Positions 18,773 to 27,324 of a stretch of 64,000 bases of DNA are shown piece by piece. This DNA is from JADKAV01 sp963704075 (GTDB lineage Bacteria > Actinomycetota > Actinomycetes > S36-B12 > UBA10799): contig CAVPGV010000011.1 in assembly GCA_963704075.1 (NCBI GenBank), positions 50,691 through 114,690 of the forward strand, read 5' to 3'. A program made the translations under genes and the position numbers. Below the pieces are notes generated by a model that did not search any database, was not told the DNA's origin, and saw only the letters and a list, made by a program, of their open reading frames with translations. Every line of letters begins with the position of its first letter. The first letter of the stretch is position 1.

Positions 18773-18874
18773 CCGCATGCCCGCGACGCGCCGCGCCCTG
18801 CTCGCTGCGGGGCCCTCGCCACGCCGACCGCCGCCGCCGATTCATAGCCTCGACACCGCTCACCGGGCGTTTGC

Positions 18875-18880
18875 CAGACT
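18875..18880 (+). promoter_or_regulatory. Putative leaderless -10 of nadE
   Basis: CAGACT ends 6 nt before ATG 18887, and no Shine-Dalgarno sequence is present. Identical CAGACT hexamers sit at the same distance before the genes starting at 25074 (7 nt) and 53393 (6 nt). Confidence 0.45.
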
Positions 18881-18886
18881 GAGCCC

Positions 18887-20584
18887 ATGGCACAGATCAG
18901 GATCGCGCTCGCTCAGGTCAATCCGACGGTCGGCGACCTGCTGGGTAACCGGGCGCTGGTCGTCGAGACCACCGCGAAGGCCGCAGCCGCAGGTGCGACG
19001 CTGGTGGCCTTCCCGGAGATGATGCTCACCGGATACCCGGTGGAGGACCTCGCCCTGCGACCGAGCTTCCAGCGGGCGTGCCAGCAGTCGGTTCAGACCC
19101 TCGCCGAGGACCTCGACGCGGCAGGCCTCGCCGCGGTGACGGTGGTCGTGGGTCACCTCGCAACCGCACCGGCCGATGCGCCGGACCGTCGGGGGTACAA
19201 CGCCGCCGCGGTGCTGCACGGCGGACGGATCGTGGCGGACTACGCCAAGCACCACTTGCCCAACTACGGGGTGTTCGACGAGCAGCGGTACTTCCGCCCC
19301 GGGGACCAGCCCTGCCGGATCCGGGTCGGCGAGGTCGACGTGGCCATCGCGATCTGCGAGGACATCTGGGTCAGCGCCGGCCCCCTGTCGCAACTGGCCG
19401 AGCAACCGCCCGGGCTGCTCATGGTAATCAACGGAAGCCCCTATGAGCGCAACAAGGACGATGCGCGACTGGACCTCTGCGCCCGGCGCGCCCGGGAGGC
19501 CGGATGCGCACTCGCCTACGTGAACATGTGGGGCGGGCAGGACGACCTGGTGTTCGACGGCGACTCGATGGTGGTGGATCCACAGGGCGGGCTGCTCGCC
19601 CGGTCCCCCCAGTTCATCGACGACCTCCTGGTGGCGGATGTGACGGCGCCCGCCGGCGACGGCCCGGTCGACGTGATCCTGCCCGCTGTTCCCGCTGGCG
19701 AGCCGCTGACTCCCAGCGTCGCCAGCCCCCTCAGCGATGCCCGCGAGGTGTACTTGGCGCTGGTCACCGGCATGCGCGACTACGTGCGCAAGAACGGGTT
19801 CCGATCGGTCGTGCTGGGGATGTCCGGTGGGATCGACTCGGCCCTGGTGGCCGCCATCGCCTGCGATGCGGTGGGTCCGCAGAACGTGCACGGCGTGCGT
19901 ATGCCCAGCGAGTATTCATCGGCCCATTCCCTGGCCGATGCCGCCGAGTCCGCGCGGCTGACCGGTATGAACCTGCGCACCGTGCCGATCAACGACATGG
20001 TCAGCGCCTACCACCACAGCCTCGACCTCACCGGGCTGGCCGCCGAGAATCTGCAGGCCCGCGTACGGGGCGCGATCCTGATGGCGATCAGCAACGGCGA
20101 AGGGCACCTGGTCCTGGCCACCGGGAACAAGAGCGAGCTGGCGGTGGGCTACTCCACGATCTACGGCGACGCGGTTGGCGGTTTCGCGCCGATCAAGGAT
20201 GTGCCCAAGACCCTGGTGTGGGAGATGGCCCGGTGGCGCAACGACACGGCGGCACGTGCCGGGCAATCCGGACCGATCCCGCCGAACAGCATCGACAAGC
20301 CCCCCTCCGCGGAGTTGCGCCCGGATCAACTGGACTCCGACTCCTTGCCTGACTACATGCAGTTGGACCTAGTCCTCGACGACTACGTGGGCAGCGACCT
20401 CGGCGCGGCCGAACTCGTGGAACGCGGCTACGACCCGGAGCTGGTGGCGCGCATCGTGCAACTCACCGACGCCGCGGAATGGAAGCGCCGTCAGTATCCC
20501 CCTGGCACGAAGATCACGTTTCGCGCTTTCGGCCGCGACCGGCGACTGCCGATCACGAGCCGGTGGCGCGAGCCCCTGGCGTGA
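18887..20584 (+). CDS. nadE: Glutamine-hydrolysing NAD+ synthetase
   Basis: This encodes 565 residues that convert deamido-NAD+ to NAD+ with ATP and glutamine-derived ammonia, the last step of NAD synthesis. The N-terminal nitrilase-type glutaminase shows its Glu-Lys-Cys triad in AFPEMMLTGYP, YAKHHLPNYGVFDE and IAICEDIW. The C-terminal synthetase has the PP-loop GMSGGIDSAL, ATGNKSELAVGYSTIYGD and the end-stretch KITFRAFGRDRRLPI. It is the shorter, alpha-proteobacterial-like length rather than the about 680 residues of the mycobacterial enzyme. The gene is probably leaderless. Its last 32 bp overlap the convergent tetR gene. Confidence 0.95.
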   Translation: MAQIRIALAQVNPTVGDLLGNRALVVETTAKAAAAGATLVAFPEMMLTGYPVEDLALRPSFQRACQQSVQTLAEDLDAAGLAAVTVVVGHLATAPADAPDRRGYNAAAVLHGGRIVADYAKHHLPNYGVFDEQRYFRPGDQPCRIRVGEVDVAIAICEDIWVSAGPLSQLAEQPPGLLMVINGSPYERNKDDARLDLCARRAREAGCALAYVNMWGGQDDLVFDGDSMVVDPQGGLLARSPQFIDDLLVADVTAPAGDGPVDVILPAVPAGEPLTPSVASPLSDAREVYLALVTGMRDYVRKNGFRSVVLGMSGGIDSALVAAIACDAVGPQNVHGVRMPSEYSSAHSLADAAESARLTGMNLRTVPINDMVSAYHHSLDLTGLAAENLQARVRGAILMAISNGEGHLVLATGNKSELAVGYSTIYGDAVGGFAPIKDVPKTLVWEMARWRNDTAARAGQSGPIPPNSIDKPPSAELRPDQLDSDSLPDYMQLDLVLDDYVGSDLGAAELVERGYDPELVARIVQLTDAAEWKRRQYPPGTKITFRAFGRDRRLPITSRWREPLA

Positions 20585-21149
20585 GCAGTCCGTTCAGGAT
20601 GACGTCGACGACATTCGCGATGGACACCGAACCCGCCTGGCAATCACTGGCCCGGTGCATGCCCACGAGGATCGCCGGACCGCTCAAGCAGGCCAGGGCC
20701 GTGTCGACATCGATCCTGGGGTCTATCACCCCTTCGGCCATACCGCGCTGCAGGACCTCCCGGAGCGCGTCCCGGCGGGGAGCGACGACTTTGGCCATGT
20801 ACAACTGCTTCACCTGCGGCATCTGCTTCATGGTCAGCAGCCACGTGGGCGTCATCCCGCCGGCGTGCGCGCCTGAGACCCACTGCAACAGTCGGACGAG
20901 CGCCTCGCGGACCGGCAGGTCGCCGACATCGGGCATCGTGTCGTTCACCGCTGCGAACCCGGCCTCCACCAACTCCTCACGCGAGCGGTAGCGCCGGTAT
21001 ATCGCCGCTTTGCCGACGCCGGACCTGGCTGCCAGTTCGTCCACCGAGAAACCATCCGGGCCGCGCTCGGCCAGCAGGCCCACCAGGTGCTCGGTGAGCG
21101 ACTCGTCGACCCGGGGGTCGCGGGGCCGTCCCCTCACACCGGCGGTCAT
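20553..21149 (-). CDS. TetR-family transcriptional repressor
   Basis: This encodes 198 residues. The N-terminal helix-turn-helix is clear (GFSVDELAARSGVGKAAIYRRYRSREELVEAGF), followed by an alpha-helical ligand domain of the C-terminal TetR type. The ATG at 21149 overlaps the stop of the exporter gene as ATGA, so the two are translated from one mRNA with the exporter first. It most likely represses that exporter through the dyad at 22831-22848 and is released by an exported compound. The ligand is unknown. The last codons overlap nadE on the opposite strand. Confidence 0.9.
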   Translation of the reverse strand: MTAGVRGRPRDPRVDESLTEHLVGLLAERGPDGFSVDELAARSGVGKAAIYRRYRSREELVEAGFAAVNDTMPDVGDLPVREALVRLLQWVSGAHAGGMTPTWLLTMKQMPQVKQLYMAKVVAPRRDALREVLQRGMAEGVIDPRIDVDTALACLSGPAILVGMHRASDCQAGSVSIANVVDVILNGLLTPGARATGS

Positions 21150-22813
21150 GGCTTCGGGTCAGCCGACGGCTGCACCGGTGTCGGTTCCAGTTCCTCCTCC
21201 TCGCCCTCGAACGCATCCGGCGAAAGGTGCGAATCCGCCTCAGCGTGACCGACGTGTCCGCCCCACGCCGCGTGCTCGGCCTGCGCCGGCAACCGCATCA
21301 GCAGCAGGACGAACGCGATCAGGATCAACAGCGCCGCCCCGAGCGACGAGAGATGGAAGGCGCGCATGAACGCCTCGACCGATTCCGACTGGATGCTCGC
21401 GGCCTGCTGCGGGTCCAGCGCACCGGCCGCGACGGCCCGGCCAGTTGCTTCGTACGCACCGCCGATGGAGTCGGTGACCGGGCTCTGCAGGGCCTGCGGC
21501 AGATCACTGATCCCCGGCGCATCCCGCATCGTGTTGGTGTACGCGATGGCGACCACCGAGGAGAGCACCGCGACGCCCAATGCGGCCGCCACCTGCCGCA
21601 CGGTGTTCTGCACCGCCGACCCTGCTCCGGACTTCTCGGGGGGAACTGCGAGGGTCATCCTGGTGGTCGCCGGCGCGATGACGTTTCCGAGGCCGAAGCC
21701 CAGGAAGAACCACGTCACCAGCAGGATCCAGGCCGGTGTGTCGGGCTGCAGGAAGACGAACGAGGCAAAGACGCTGCCGGCCAGGACCAGGCCGAAACCG
21801 ATCACCTTCCGCGCGCCGAACCTCTCGACCATTTTCGCGCTGCGCGGAGCGGCCAGCAGCTGCCCGACGGCCACCGGCAGGGTGAAGGCACCTGCCTGCA
21901 GAGGACTGTAACCGCGGACCAACTGCATGTAGAAAGCCAAGAACAACAACGAGCCGGTCATGGCCGCGAACGTCAGCGACACCGTGGTCAATGAGGCCGA
22001 GAACGACCGGATGCCGAACAGAGAGATGTCCAACGACGGGTGGTCGCTGCGGATCTCCAGCCACAGGAACAGGATCAGGATCGCCAGCCCACCGATGATC
22101 GCACCGGACACCCCGAGACTGAGCCAGTCCTGGCTGTCCCCGCCATGCTGGATGCCGTAGACCAGCAGGAGTAGACCCGTGATGCTCATCAGTAGCCCGA
22201 GCGGGTCGAGCCTGCCGGGATTGGGGTTGCTCGACTCGGGAACCAGCAGGAGGATCCCGATCACCCCGATCGCCACGATTGGGACGTTGATCAGGAACAC
22301 CGAGCCCCACCAGAAGTGCTCCAGCAGGAATCCTCCCAATAGCGGCCCGAGCGCCACCGCGCCGCCGACCGATGCCGCCCACAGGCCGATCGCCTTGCCG
22401 CGTTCGTGAGGGGGGAACACAACGGTGATGATCGCCAGAGTCACGGGCAAAACGGAGGCGCCGCCGATACCCATCAGCCCACGCGCGACGATCAACTGCA
22501 TCGGGTCGGTCGCGAATGCGCTAAGCGCCGAGGCCAACCCGAACAGCACCAGGCCGATCACCAGAATCTTCTTGCGTCCGTAGCGGTCACCGAGCACACC
22601 CCAGGTGAACAACAGTGCCGCGAAGACCAAGGTGTAGGAGTTGATCGCCCACACGATCTCGTTCTGAGTGGCCTCCAACTCCTCCTGGATGGTCTTCAGT
22701 GCCACGTTGAGCACCGTGTTGTCGAGAACGACCACCAACAGACTGACCAGCAGCACTGACAGGATCTGCCAGCGCCGCGGATGACCGGTGTGCTGCTCGG
22801 GAGGATTGTCCAT
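21146..22813 (-). CDS. MFS multidrug exporter, DHA2 (14-helix) family
   Basis: This encodes about 555 residues, a proton-driven efflux pump of the EmrB/QacA type in the cytoplasmic membrane. Seen are motif A (WGVLGDRYGRKK), the DHA2 region GLMGIGGASVLPVTLAII, 14 hydrophobic segments, and a long acidic, His-containing cytoplasmic tail (AEHAAWGGHVGHAEADSHLSPD...) unusual for the family. The start at ATG 22813 begins MDNPPEQ just before the first helix, with AAGAGAG upstream; the in-frame start at 22876 would run through the operator. It is co-transcribed with the tetR gene. The substrate is not predictable. Confidence 0.9.
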   Translation of the reverse strand: MDNPPEQHTGHPRRWQILSVLLVSLLVVVLDNTVLNVALKTIQEELEATQNEIVWAINSYTLVFAALLFTWGVLGDRYGRKKILVIGLVLFGLASALSAFATDPMQLIVARGLMGIGGASVLPVTLAIITVVFPPHERGKAIGLWAASVGGAVALGPLLGGFLLEHFWWGSVFLINVPIVAIGVIGILLLVPESSNPNPGRLDPLGLLMSITGLLLLVYGIQHGGDSQDWLSLGVSGAIIGGLAILILFLWLEIRSDHPSLDISLFGIRSFSASLTTVSLTFAAMTGSLLFLAFYMQLVRGYSPLQAGAFTLPVAVGQLLAAPRSAKMVERFGARKVIGFGLVLAGSVFASFVFLQPDTPAWILLVTWFFLGFGLGNVIAPATTRMTLAVPPEKSGAGSAVQNTVRQVAAALGVAVLSSVVAIAYTNTMRDAPGISDLPQALQSPVTDSIGGAYEATGRAVAAGALDPQQAASIQSESVEAFMRAFHLSSLGAALLILIAFVLLLMRLPAQAEHAAWGGHVGHAEADSHLSPDAFEGEEEELEPTPVQPSADPKP

Positions 22814-22830
22814 GGTGACTCTCTTGTTTG

Positions 22831-22848
22831 CGGAACTATGCCGTTCCG
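22831..22848 (-). promoter_or_regulatory. Perfect dyad, probable TetR operator
   Basis: CGGAAC-TATGCC-GTTCCG is a perfect 6-6-6 dyad 18 bp upstream of the exporter start and overlaps a -10-like CATAGT on the minus strand. Position and form fit autorepression of the exporter-tetR operon. Confidence 0.65.
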
Positions 22849-22999
22849 TATCGTAGGCCCCTGTGCGCAACGCCACAAGTGCGGGCTTCGGATCCGCGGG
22901 GAGTGCAGGTCCAGTCCGCGGCCAGCGTCATTGCGCATCCCCGTTCGTCGGTCCTTCCGATTACGCGGTGAACTCAACTGCCCATGGCCTCCGAGGAAG

Positions 23000-23048
23000 C
23001 CTTCTGCTGAGGATTCGACTAGTGACTGGTCGTATTCTCACCAGAAGG
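23000..23048. repeat. Long near-perfect palindrome between divergent genes
   Basis: Arms of 23 nt (23000-23022 and 23026-23048) separated by TGA match at 19 of 23 positions, and two of the four mismatches would be G-U pairs in RNA. It lies between the divergent exporter and panB genes, so it is not a terminator for either. The rest of 22849-23245 shows no gene I can support. Confidence 0.55.
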
Positions 23049-23245
23049 AAGTGCGGGTCCCATTTGCTCCAGAAGGCCGAAGCCGAGCATCCAGCCACCA
23101 ACCGAGCCGGCGCCCCTACCCCCTGAAAAGCCCATCCCTCAAATCCGGGGGTGCACAAGTGCGCTCTGGCCGAAACCGCAGACGATGTGCCACCATGGAA
23201 CCGTCCGGGGACTCACCGTGAGCCTCGAGGCTGGAGGTTGCTCCC

Positions 23246-24073
23246 ATGTCCGAATCCCTCTACGGCCCCGCCACCGGTCGGCGCGTCACGACCAGGGACC
23301 TCGCCGCGGCGAAAGAACGTGGCGAGAAGTGGCCCATGATCACCGCTTACGACGCGTTGACCGCAGGGCTGTTCGACGAAGCCGGCATCCCCGTGATGCT
23401 GGTCGGTGACTCCGCGGCCATGGTCGTGTACGGCCACGACTCGACGATCCCGGTGACCGTCGACGAACTCATCCCACTGGTCGCCGCCGTGGTCCGTGGG
23501 TCCCACCGCGCGATGGTCGTGGCCGATCTGCCGTTCGGCTCGTACCAGGAGTCGCCCCAGCAGGCTCTGGCCACCGCCACCCGCTTCATGAAGGAAGCCG
23601 GTGCGCACGCGGTGAAACTGGAAGGCGGGGAACGGGTGCTGCCGCACGTGGAACTGCTCACCAGTGCGGGTATCCCGGTCATGGCCCACCTGGGCCTGAC
23701 GCCGCAGTCGGTCCACCAGTTCGGCGGCTACAAGGTCCAGGGTCGCGGCGAAGCGGGGCAGCGGCTGATCCTGGACGCCAAACACATGGAGAAGGCCGGA
23801 GCGTTCGCCACCGTGCTGGAGGTCGTGCCGGCGGACCTCGCCCAAGCCGTCACGACAGCGGTGTCGATCCCCACGATCGGCATCGGAGCCGGCGCCGGGA
23901 CCGATGCGCAGGTGCTTGTGTGGCAGGACATGGCCGGATTGACCCCGGGCAAGCCGCCGAAGTTCGTCAAGCAGTACGCGGACCTGCGCTCGGTGCTTAC
24001 CGGAGCGGTCACGACATGGGCTCAGGAAGTGGTGTCCGGGCAGTATCCGGGTCCGGAGCACCAGTACCGCTGA
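23246..24073 (+). CDS. panB: 3-methyl-2-oxobutanoate hydroxymethyltransferase
   Basis: This encodes 275 residues that catalyse the first step of pantothenate (coenzyme A) synthesis, transferring a hydroxymethyl group from methylene-tetrahydrofolate to alpha-ketoisovalerate. The TIM-barrel landmarks are MITAYDALTAGLFDEAG, MLVGDSAAMVVYG with the metal-binding Asp, VVADLPFGSYQ, HAVKLEGGER, PVMAHLGLTPQSVHQFGGYKVQG and IPTIGIGAGAGTDAQVLVWQDM. Length and motifs are normal. GGAGG lies 11 nt before the ATG, a little far but usable. No panC or panD is adjacent. Confidence 0.97.
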   Translation: MSESLYGPATGRRVTTRDLAAAKERGEKWPMITAYDALTAGLFDEAGIPVMLVGDSAAMVVYGHDSTIPVTVDELIPLVAAVVRGSHRAMVVADLPFGSYQESPQQALATATRFMKEAGAHAVKLEGGERVLPHVELLTSAGIPVMAHLGLTPQSVHQFGGYKVQGRGEAGQRLILDAKHMEKAGAFATVLEVVPADLAQAVTTAVSIPTIGIGAGAGTDAQVLVWQDMAGLTPGKPPKFVKQYADLRSVLTGAVTTWAQEVVSGQYPGPEHQYR

Positions 24074-24122
24074 ACAGCGCGAGGGGTCCTCGAAGTCACC
24101 GCAGGGACCCGACCGGCCACGA

Positions 24123-24425
24123 TCAGGACAGTGGCGCGTCGCGTTCCTCGAGGCGCAACTGCAGATTGACTGCGGCCATGCCCACGTTCGTCCCGGCTCC
24201 ATACGCCGTGGCCCCGGACAGGACGGTCGCAGCCAGCACTCCGAAGATCGCGGCGCCTGCCCGCTGCCAACTCAGCGACCCAACAGCCAGCGCCAGAAGA
24301 AGAGCAGCTATCGCGAGGGTTCCGATCGCGAGCATCACCCAGCCGACTTTGGTGAGCAGTCGCTCGACGGTGAAGGCGCGCCGAACGCGACCCTCGAGGT
24401 CTTGCGGGCTCAACTGGCGGAACAT
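24123..24425 (-). CDS. Small two-helix membrane protein
   Basis: This encodes 100 residues: an N-terminal amphipathic, basic part (FRQLSPQDLEGRVRRAF), two hydrophobic helices (VGWVMLAIGTLAIAALLLALAV and AGAAIFGVLAATVLSGATAYGAG) and a hydrophilic tail. It starts 10 bp after the F420 oxidoreductase gene on the same strand, so the two are likely co-transcribed. I see no clear Shine-Dalgarno site. No family is recognised. Confidence 0.55.
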   Translation of the reverse strand: MFRQLSPQDLEGRVRRAFTVERLLTKVGWVMLAIGTLAIAALLLALAVGSLSWQRAGAAIFGVLAATVLSGATAYGAGTNVGMAAVNLQLRLEERDAPLS

Positions 24426-24435
24426 GGGCCACAGA

Positions 24436-25074
24436 TCAGGGCAGATCGGTCACGCGTATCCCGGCGTGGACCTTGTACCGGCGGTTGATGGAGATCAGAT
24501 TCGCCGTCAGCGCCTCTACCTGTGAGGCGTTGCGCAGGCGCCCGGCGAAGACCCCGCGCATCCCGGGGATCCGGTCGGCCAGTGTGATGACCTCGTCTGC
24601 CGCCTCCCGGTCGTCGGCCAGCACAAGGACGTCGATATCGAGTTCGTGCTCAGGGTCCAGGAGCAACACCGAACTGACGTGGTGGAAGGCAGCGACCACC
24701 CGCGCCTCGGGAGCCAGGGCAGCGGCTTGCTGGGCGGCGGAGCCCTCGGGCACCGGCAGCGGGAACGAGCCCTGCTTGTCGAATCCGAGCGGGTTGACAC
24801 AGTCGATCAGGATCTTGCCGCGCAGCGCCTGCTCGACTTCTGCGATGGTGTCGGCGTGTCCGGCGTAGGGCACGGCCACCAGGACCACGTCACCCTCGCG
24901 GGCGGCCTGCAGGTTACCGGCACCGGTCACGCCCTCACCGAGTTCCGCGGCCGCCTCCCGGGCCCGCTGCGGGTCCCGGGACCCGAGGACCACCTCCACG
25001 CCGGCGGCCGCCCAGCGTGCAGCCAGACCCCGCCCCTGCGGACCCGTACCACCCAGAACTGCGATCTTGGTCAT
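24436..25074 (-). CDS. npdG: F420H2:NADP oxidoreductase-like (NpdG/Fno family)
   Basis: This encodes 212 residues, a Rossmann protein expected to pass hydride between reduced coenzyme F420 and NADP+. The start motif KIAVLGGTGPQGRGLAARWA and the NADP-phosphate site VVLGSRDPQRA match the family, as do DVVLVAVPYAGH, LIDCVNPLG and the long VAAFHHVSS segment. The start ATG 25074 removes 15 unrelated residues and is preceded by CAGACT at 7 nt, consistent with a leaderless message. F420 use is common in actinomycetes, and an LLM-type oxidoreductase also lies in the window at 61.8 kb. The direction in vivo is not known. Confidence 0.85.
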   Translation of the reverse strand: MTKIAVLGGTGPQGRGLAARWAAAGVEVVLGSRDPQRAREAAAELGEGVTGAGNLQAAREGDVVLVAVPYAGHADTIAEVEQALRGKILIDCVNPLGFDKQGSFPLPVPEGSAAQQAAALAPEARVVAAFHHVSSVLLLDPEHELDIDVLVLADDREAADEVITLADRIPGMRGVFAGRLRNASQVEALTANLISINRRYKVHAGIRVTDLP

Positions 25075-25081
25075 GCGCCAC

Positions 25082-25087
25082 AGTCTG
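25082..25087 (-). promoter_or_regulatory. Putative leaderless -10 of npdG
   Basis: CAGACT on the minus strand ends 7 nt before ATG 25074; no Shine-Dalgarno site is present. Confidence 0.4.
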
Positions 25088-25134
25088 CCAGGTCCGGAAA
25101 CCGGCGCACGTCGCCGCACGTGGGGAGGTTCTGT

Positions 25135-25341
25135 TCAGGCGAGGTCTTCGCCGGGCCCGGGCTTGCCCTCACCCTCACCCCACTCGTTCTCGCCGGCGTC
25201 CCATTCCTCGTTGCGCTTGCGGGCGATCTCGAAGGCGTGGGAGGCCTGCTCCTCCGACTCGTACGGGCCGAGGCGTTCGGAGTTCGCGCAGCCCTTCTCC
25301 CCCTCGACGCGATTGTGAACCAAGCAGTAGTACCACTTCAT
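25135..25341 (-). CDS. Conserved small SPOR-like protein
   Basis: This encodes 68 residues starting MKWYYCLVHNRVEGEKGC, then ERLGPYESEEQASHAFEIARKRNEEWD and an acidic, glycine-rich tail. The GPYxxxEEAxxAL pattern is that of short SPOR-like actinobacterial proteins often encoded beside map, as here (divergent, 51 bp). GGAGG lies 6 nt upstream of the ATG. Role unknown; the sequence is soluble and acidic. Confidence 0.75.
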   Translation of the reverse strand: MKWYYCLVHNRVEGEKGCANSERLGPYESEEQASHAFEIARKRNEEWDAGENEWGEGEGKPGPGEDLA

Positions 25342-25380
25342 CTGATCCTCCGGAGTTGGGCCTGCTCCGATCTTGGCACT

Positions 25381-25386
25381 TAGACT
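25381..25386 (+). promoter_or_regulatory. Putative leaderless -10 of map
   Basis: TAGACT ends 6 nt before ATG 25393, with no Shine-Dalgarno site between. Confidence 0.55.
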
Positions 25387-25392
25387 TCACCT

Positions 25393-26244
25393 ATGTCGCT
25401 CGCCCCCGGTCGCGTATCACCGCTGCGTGCGGTGCCGGCCGCCATCGAACGCCCTGAATACGTTGGGCGGCCCCAGCCGACCCCCTACCTCGGCCCTGAG
25501 GTCAAGGACGCCGACACGATCGCGGCCATGCGCGTCGCCGGCCGGATCGCCGCCCAGGCGTTACAGGAGGTCGGCCGGAACATCGAGCCCGGGGTGACGA
25601 CCGACCGACTCGACCAGATCGGCCACGAGTTCCTCTGCGACCACGGCGCATATCCCTCGACCCTGGGATACCGCGGATTCCCCAAGTCCCTGTGCACGTC
25701 GCTCAACGAGGTCATCTGCCACGGGATCCCCGACTCCACGGTCGTCGCCGACGGTGACATCGTGAACATCGACATCACCGCCTACATCGGCGGGGTCCAC
25801 GGCGACACCAACGCGACCTTCCTGGCCGGCGATGTGGACGAGGAGTCACGCCTGCTCGTCGAACGAACCCACGAGGCCACGTTGCGCGCGATCCGCGCGG
25901 TCAAACCCGGCCGGACGCTGAACGTGGTGGGCAGGGTCATCGAGTCGTACGCCAAACGTTTCGGCTACGGCGTCGTCCGCGATTTCACCGGCCACGGGAT
26001 CGGCACGTCGTTCCACTCGGGACTCATCGTCCCGCACTACGACGACCCGTCGGCCAATCTGATCCTGGAAACGGGCATGACGTTCACCATTGAGCCTATG
26101 CTCACGCTCGGAAGCATCAACTACGAGATCTGGGACGACGGCTGGACGGTGGTGACCCAGGACCGGAAGCGGACTGCACAGTTCGAACACACGATCCTGG
26201 TCACCGACACCGGCTCCGAGATCCTCACGACACCGGAGGGTTGA
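25393..26244 (+). CDS. map: Methionine aminopeptidase type I
   Basis: This encodes 283 residues that remove the initiator methionine from new proteins, a cytoplasmic housekeeping enzyme. The pita-bread fold residues are visible: DGDIVNIDITAYIGGVHGDTNATF supplies the two aspartate ligands, GHGIGTSFHSG the histidine, and MTFTIEPM plus QFEHTILVT the two glutamates. The N-terminal extension of about 40 residues (PxRxVPxxIERPEYVG) is typical of the actinobacterial MapB type. It reads into ppgK with a single base between the stop and the next ATG. Confidence 0.97.
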   Translation: MSLAPGRVSPLRAVPAAIERPEYVGRPQPTPYLGPEVKDADTIAAMRVAGRIAAQALQEVGRNIEPGVTTDRLDQIGHEFLCDHGAYPSTLGYRGFPKSLCTSLNEVICHGIPDSTVVADGDIVNIDITAYIGGVHGDTNATFLAGDVDEESRLLVERTHEATLRAIRAVKPGRTLNVVGRVIESYAKRFGYGVVRDFTGHGIGTSFHSGLIVPHYDDPSANLILETGMTFTIEPMLTLGSINYEIWDDGWTVVTQDRKRTAQFEHTILVTDTGSEILTTPEG

Positions 26245-26245
26245 C

Positions 26246-27022
26246 ATGACCGAGAGCCCGCACGCAACCACCACCTGGCCGCCAGATGTCCTGACGCTGG
26301 CGATCGACGTCGGCGGTTCCGGGCTCAAAGGGTCCGTGCTGGACATGAACGGACAGATGATCGCGGACCGCGTTCGCTTCGAGACCCCCTACCCGTGTCC
26401 TCCCACACTCCTGGTCAAGATGCTGACCGAGCTGAAGGATCAGTTGCCGGCGGCCAGTCGCGCCTCGGTCGGCTTCCCCGGCCTGGTCCGCAGCGGCCGG
26501 GTGCTCAACATCCCGTCGCTGTCGCGCTTGGAGTACGGAGGGCCGCGCGACGAGTCGATGGCCGCGGCCTGGCACGACTACGACCTGGCCACCGCTCTTG
26601 CCGACGAGTTCGACATCCCGGTGAAGGTCGCCAACGACGCCGACGTCCAAGGGTGTGCGGTCGTCGAGGGCAAGGGCTTCGAGTTCGTCATGACACTGGG
26701 CACCGGCTGCGGAACCGCTGTCTTCCACGAGGGCCGCCTGCTGCCGCACATGGAGTTGTCGCATGCCCCGACCGGCATCCACGGCGACTTCGACGACTAC
26801 GTGGGCAATGCCGCCCGCAAGGAGGTCGGCAAGAAGGAATGGCGCAAGCGGGTCGTGAAGGCGATGCAGATCTTCGACGAGTTCTTGTTCTACGACAAGA
26901 TCTACGTCGGCGGCGGCAATGCCAAACACCTGTCGAGCGTCGACCTCGGGCCGAAGGCGAAGATCGTGGCCAACACCGCCGGAATCCTCGGCGGCATCCG
27001 GATCTGGGACCTCGAGAAGTAG
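26246..27022 (+). CDS. ppgK: Polyphosphate glucokinase
   Basis: This encodes 258 residues that phosphorylate glucose using polyphosphate (and usually ATP), a ROK-family enzyme characteristic of actinobacteria. Landmarks are the phosphate loop LAIDVGGSGLKGSVLD, the catalytic Asp in VANDADVQGCAVVEG, and TLGTGCGTAVF. It is 1 bp downstream of map, with GGAGG in the end of that gene serving as its Shine-Dalgarno site, so both are on one mRNA. It could take glucose released by the GH1 and GH36 enzymes of the nearby galactoside region. Confidence 0.95.
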   Translation: MTESPHATTTWPPDVLTLAIDVGGSGLKGSVLDMNGQMIADRVRFETPYPCPPTLLVKMLTELKDQLPAASRASVGFPGLVRSGRVLNIPSLSRLEYGGPRDESMAAAWHDYDLATALADEFDIPVKVANDADVQGCAVVEGKGFEFVMTLGTGCGTAVFHEGRLLPHMELSHAPTGIHGDFDDYVGNAARKEVGKKEWRKRVVKAMQIFDEFLFYDKIYVGGGNAKHLSSVDLGPKAKIVANTAGILGGIRIWDLEK

Positions 27023-27166
27023 TTTCCGCTGGGAAGGCACGACGATGCCATGACGTGGGCCCGGATTGCGAAGTCTTTCCGCTGACCACGGAGGCCTGTC
27101 CGAGTCGACCACGCACGTGAACAGAGGGATCTCGGCGCGGCGCTGACTCAGCCGTCAATCCCGGAC

Positions 27167-27256
27167 GGTGAGGGCGGCGTTGTTGGGCACCTGCTTCGGT
27201 GAGGGCGGCGTTGTTGGGCGGTTTTCATGCCCGAAGTGCCCAACAACGTCACCCTC
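27167..27256. repeat. Direct and inverted repeats after ppgK
   Basis: GGTGAGGGCGGCGTTGTTGGGC occurs at 27167-27188 and 27198-27219 (period 31), and an inverted, 17-of-19 copy at 27238-27256 can pair with the second. The block sits between convergent ppgK and the marR gene, so it may act as a two-way terminator. Apart from it, 27023-27324 holds no gene I can support. Confidence 0.55.
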
Positions 27257-27324
27257 GACCTGGATGACACCGCCCTCGAGGCAACAACGGGGCCATTCAC
27301 TCAGCGAGGTTCGTCGACCGCGAT

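Noticed and set aside
17465..18847. 460-residue frame antisense to the second glutamine synthetase
   Set aside because: A shadow of the strong minus-strand gene, with no motif of its own.
19504..20352. 282-residue frame inside nadE
   Set aside because: Arg/Pro-rich out-of-frame shadow of nadE.
26990..27025. Hairpin at the end of ppgK as a terminator
   Set aside because: The candidate GGCGG/CCGCC pairing lies inside the coding region with no T run.
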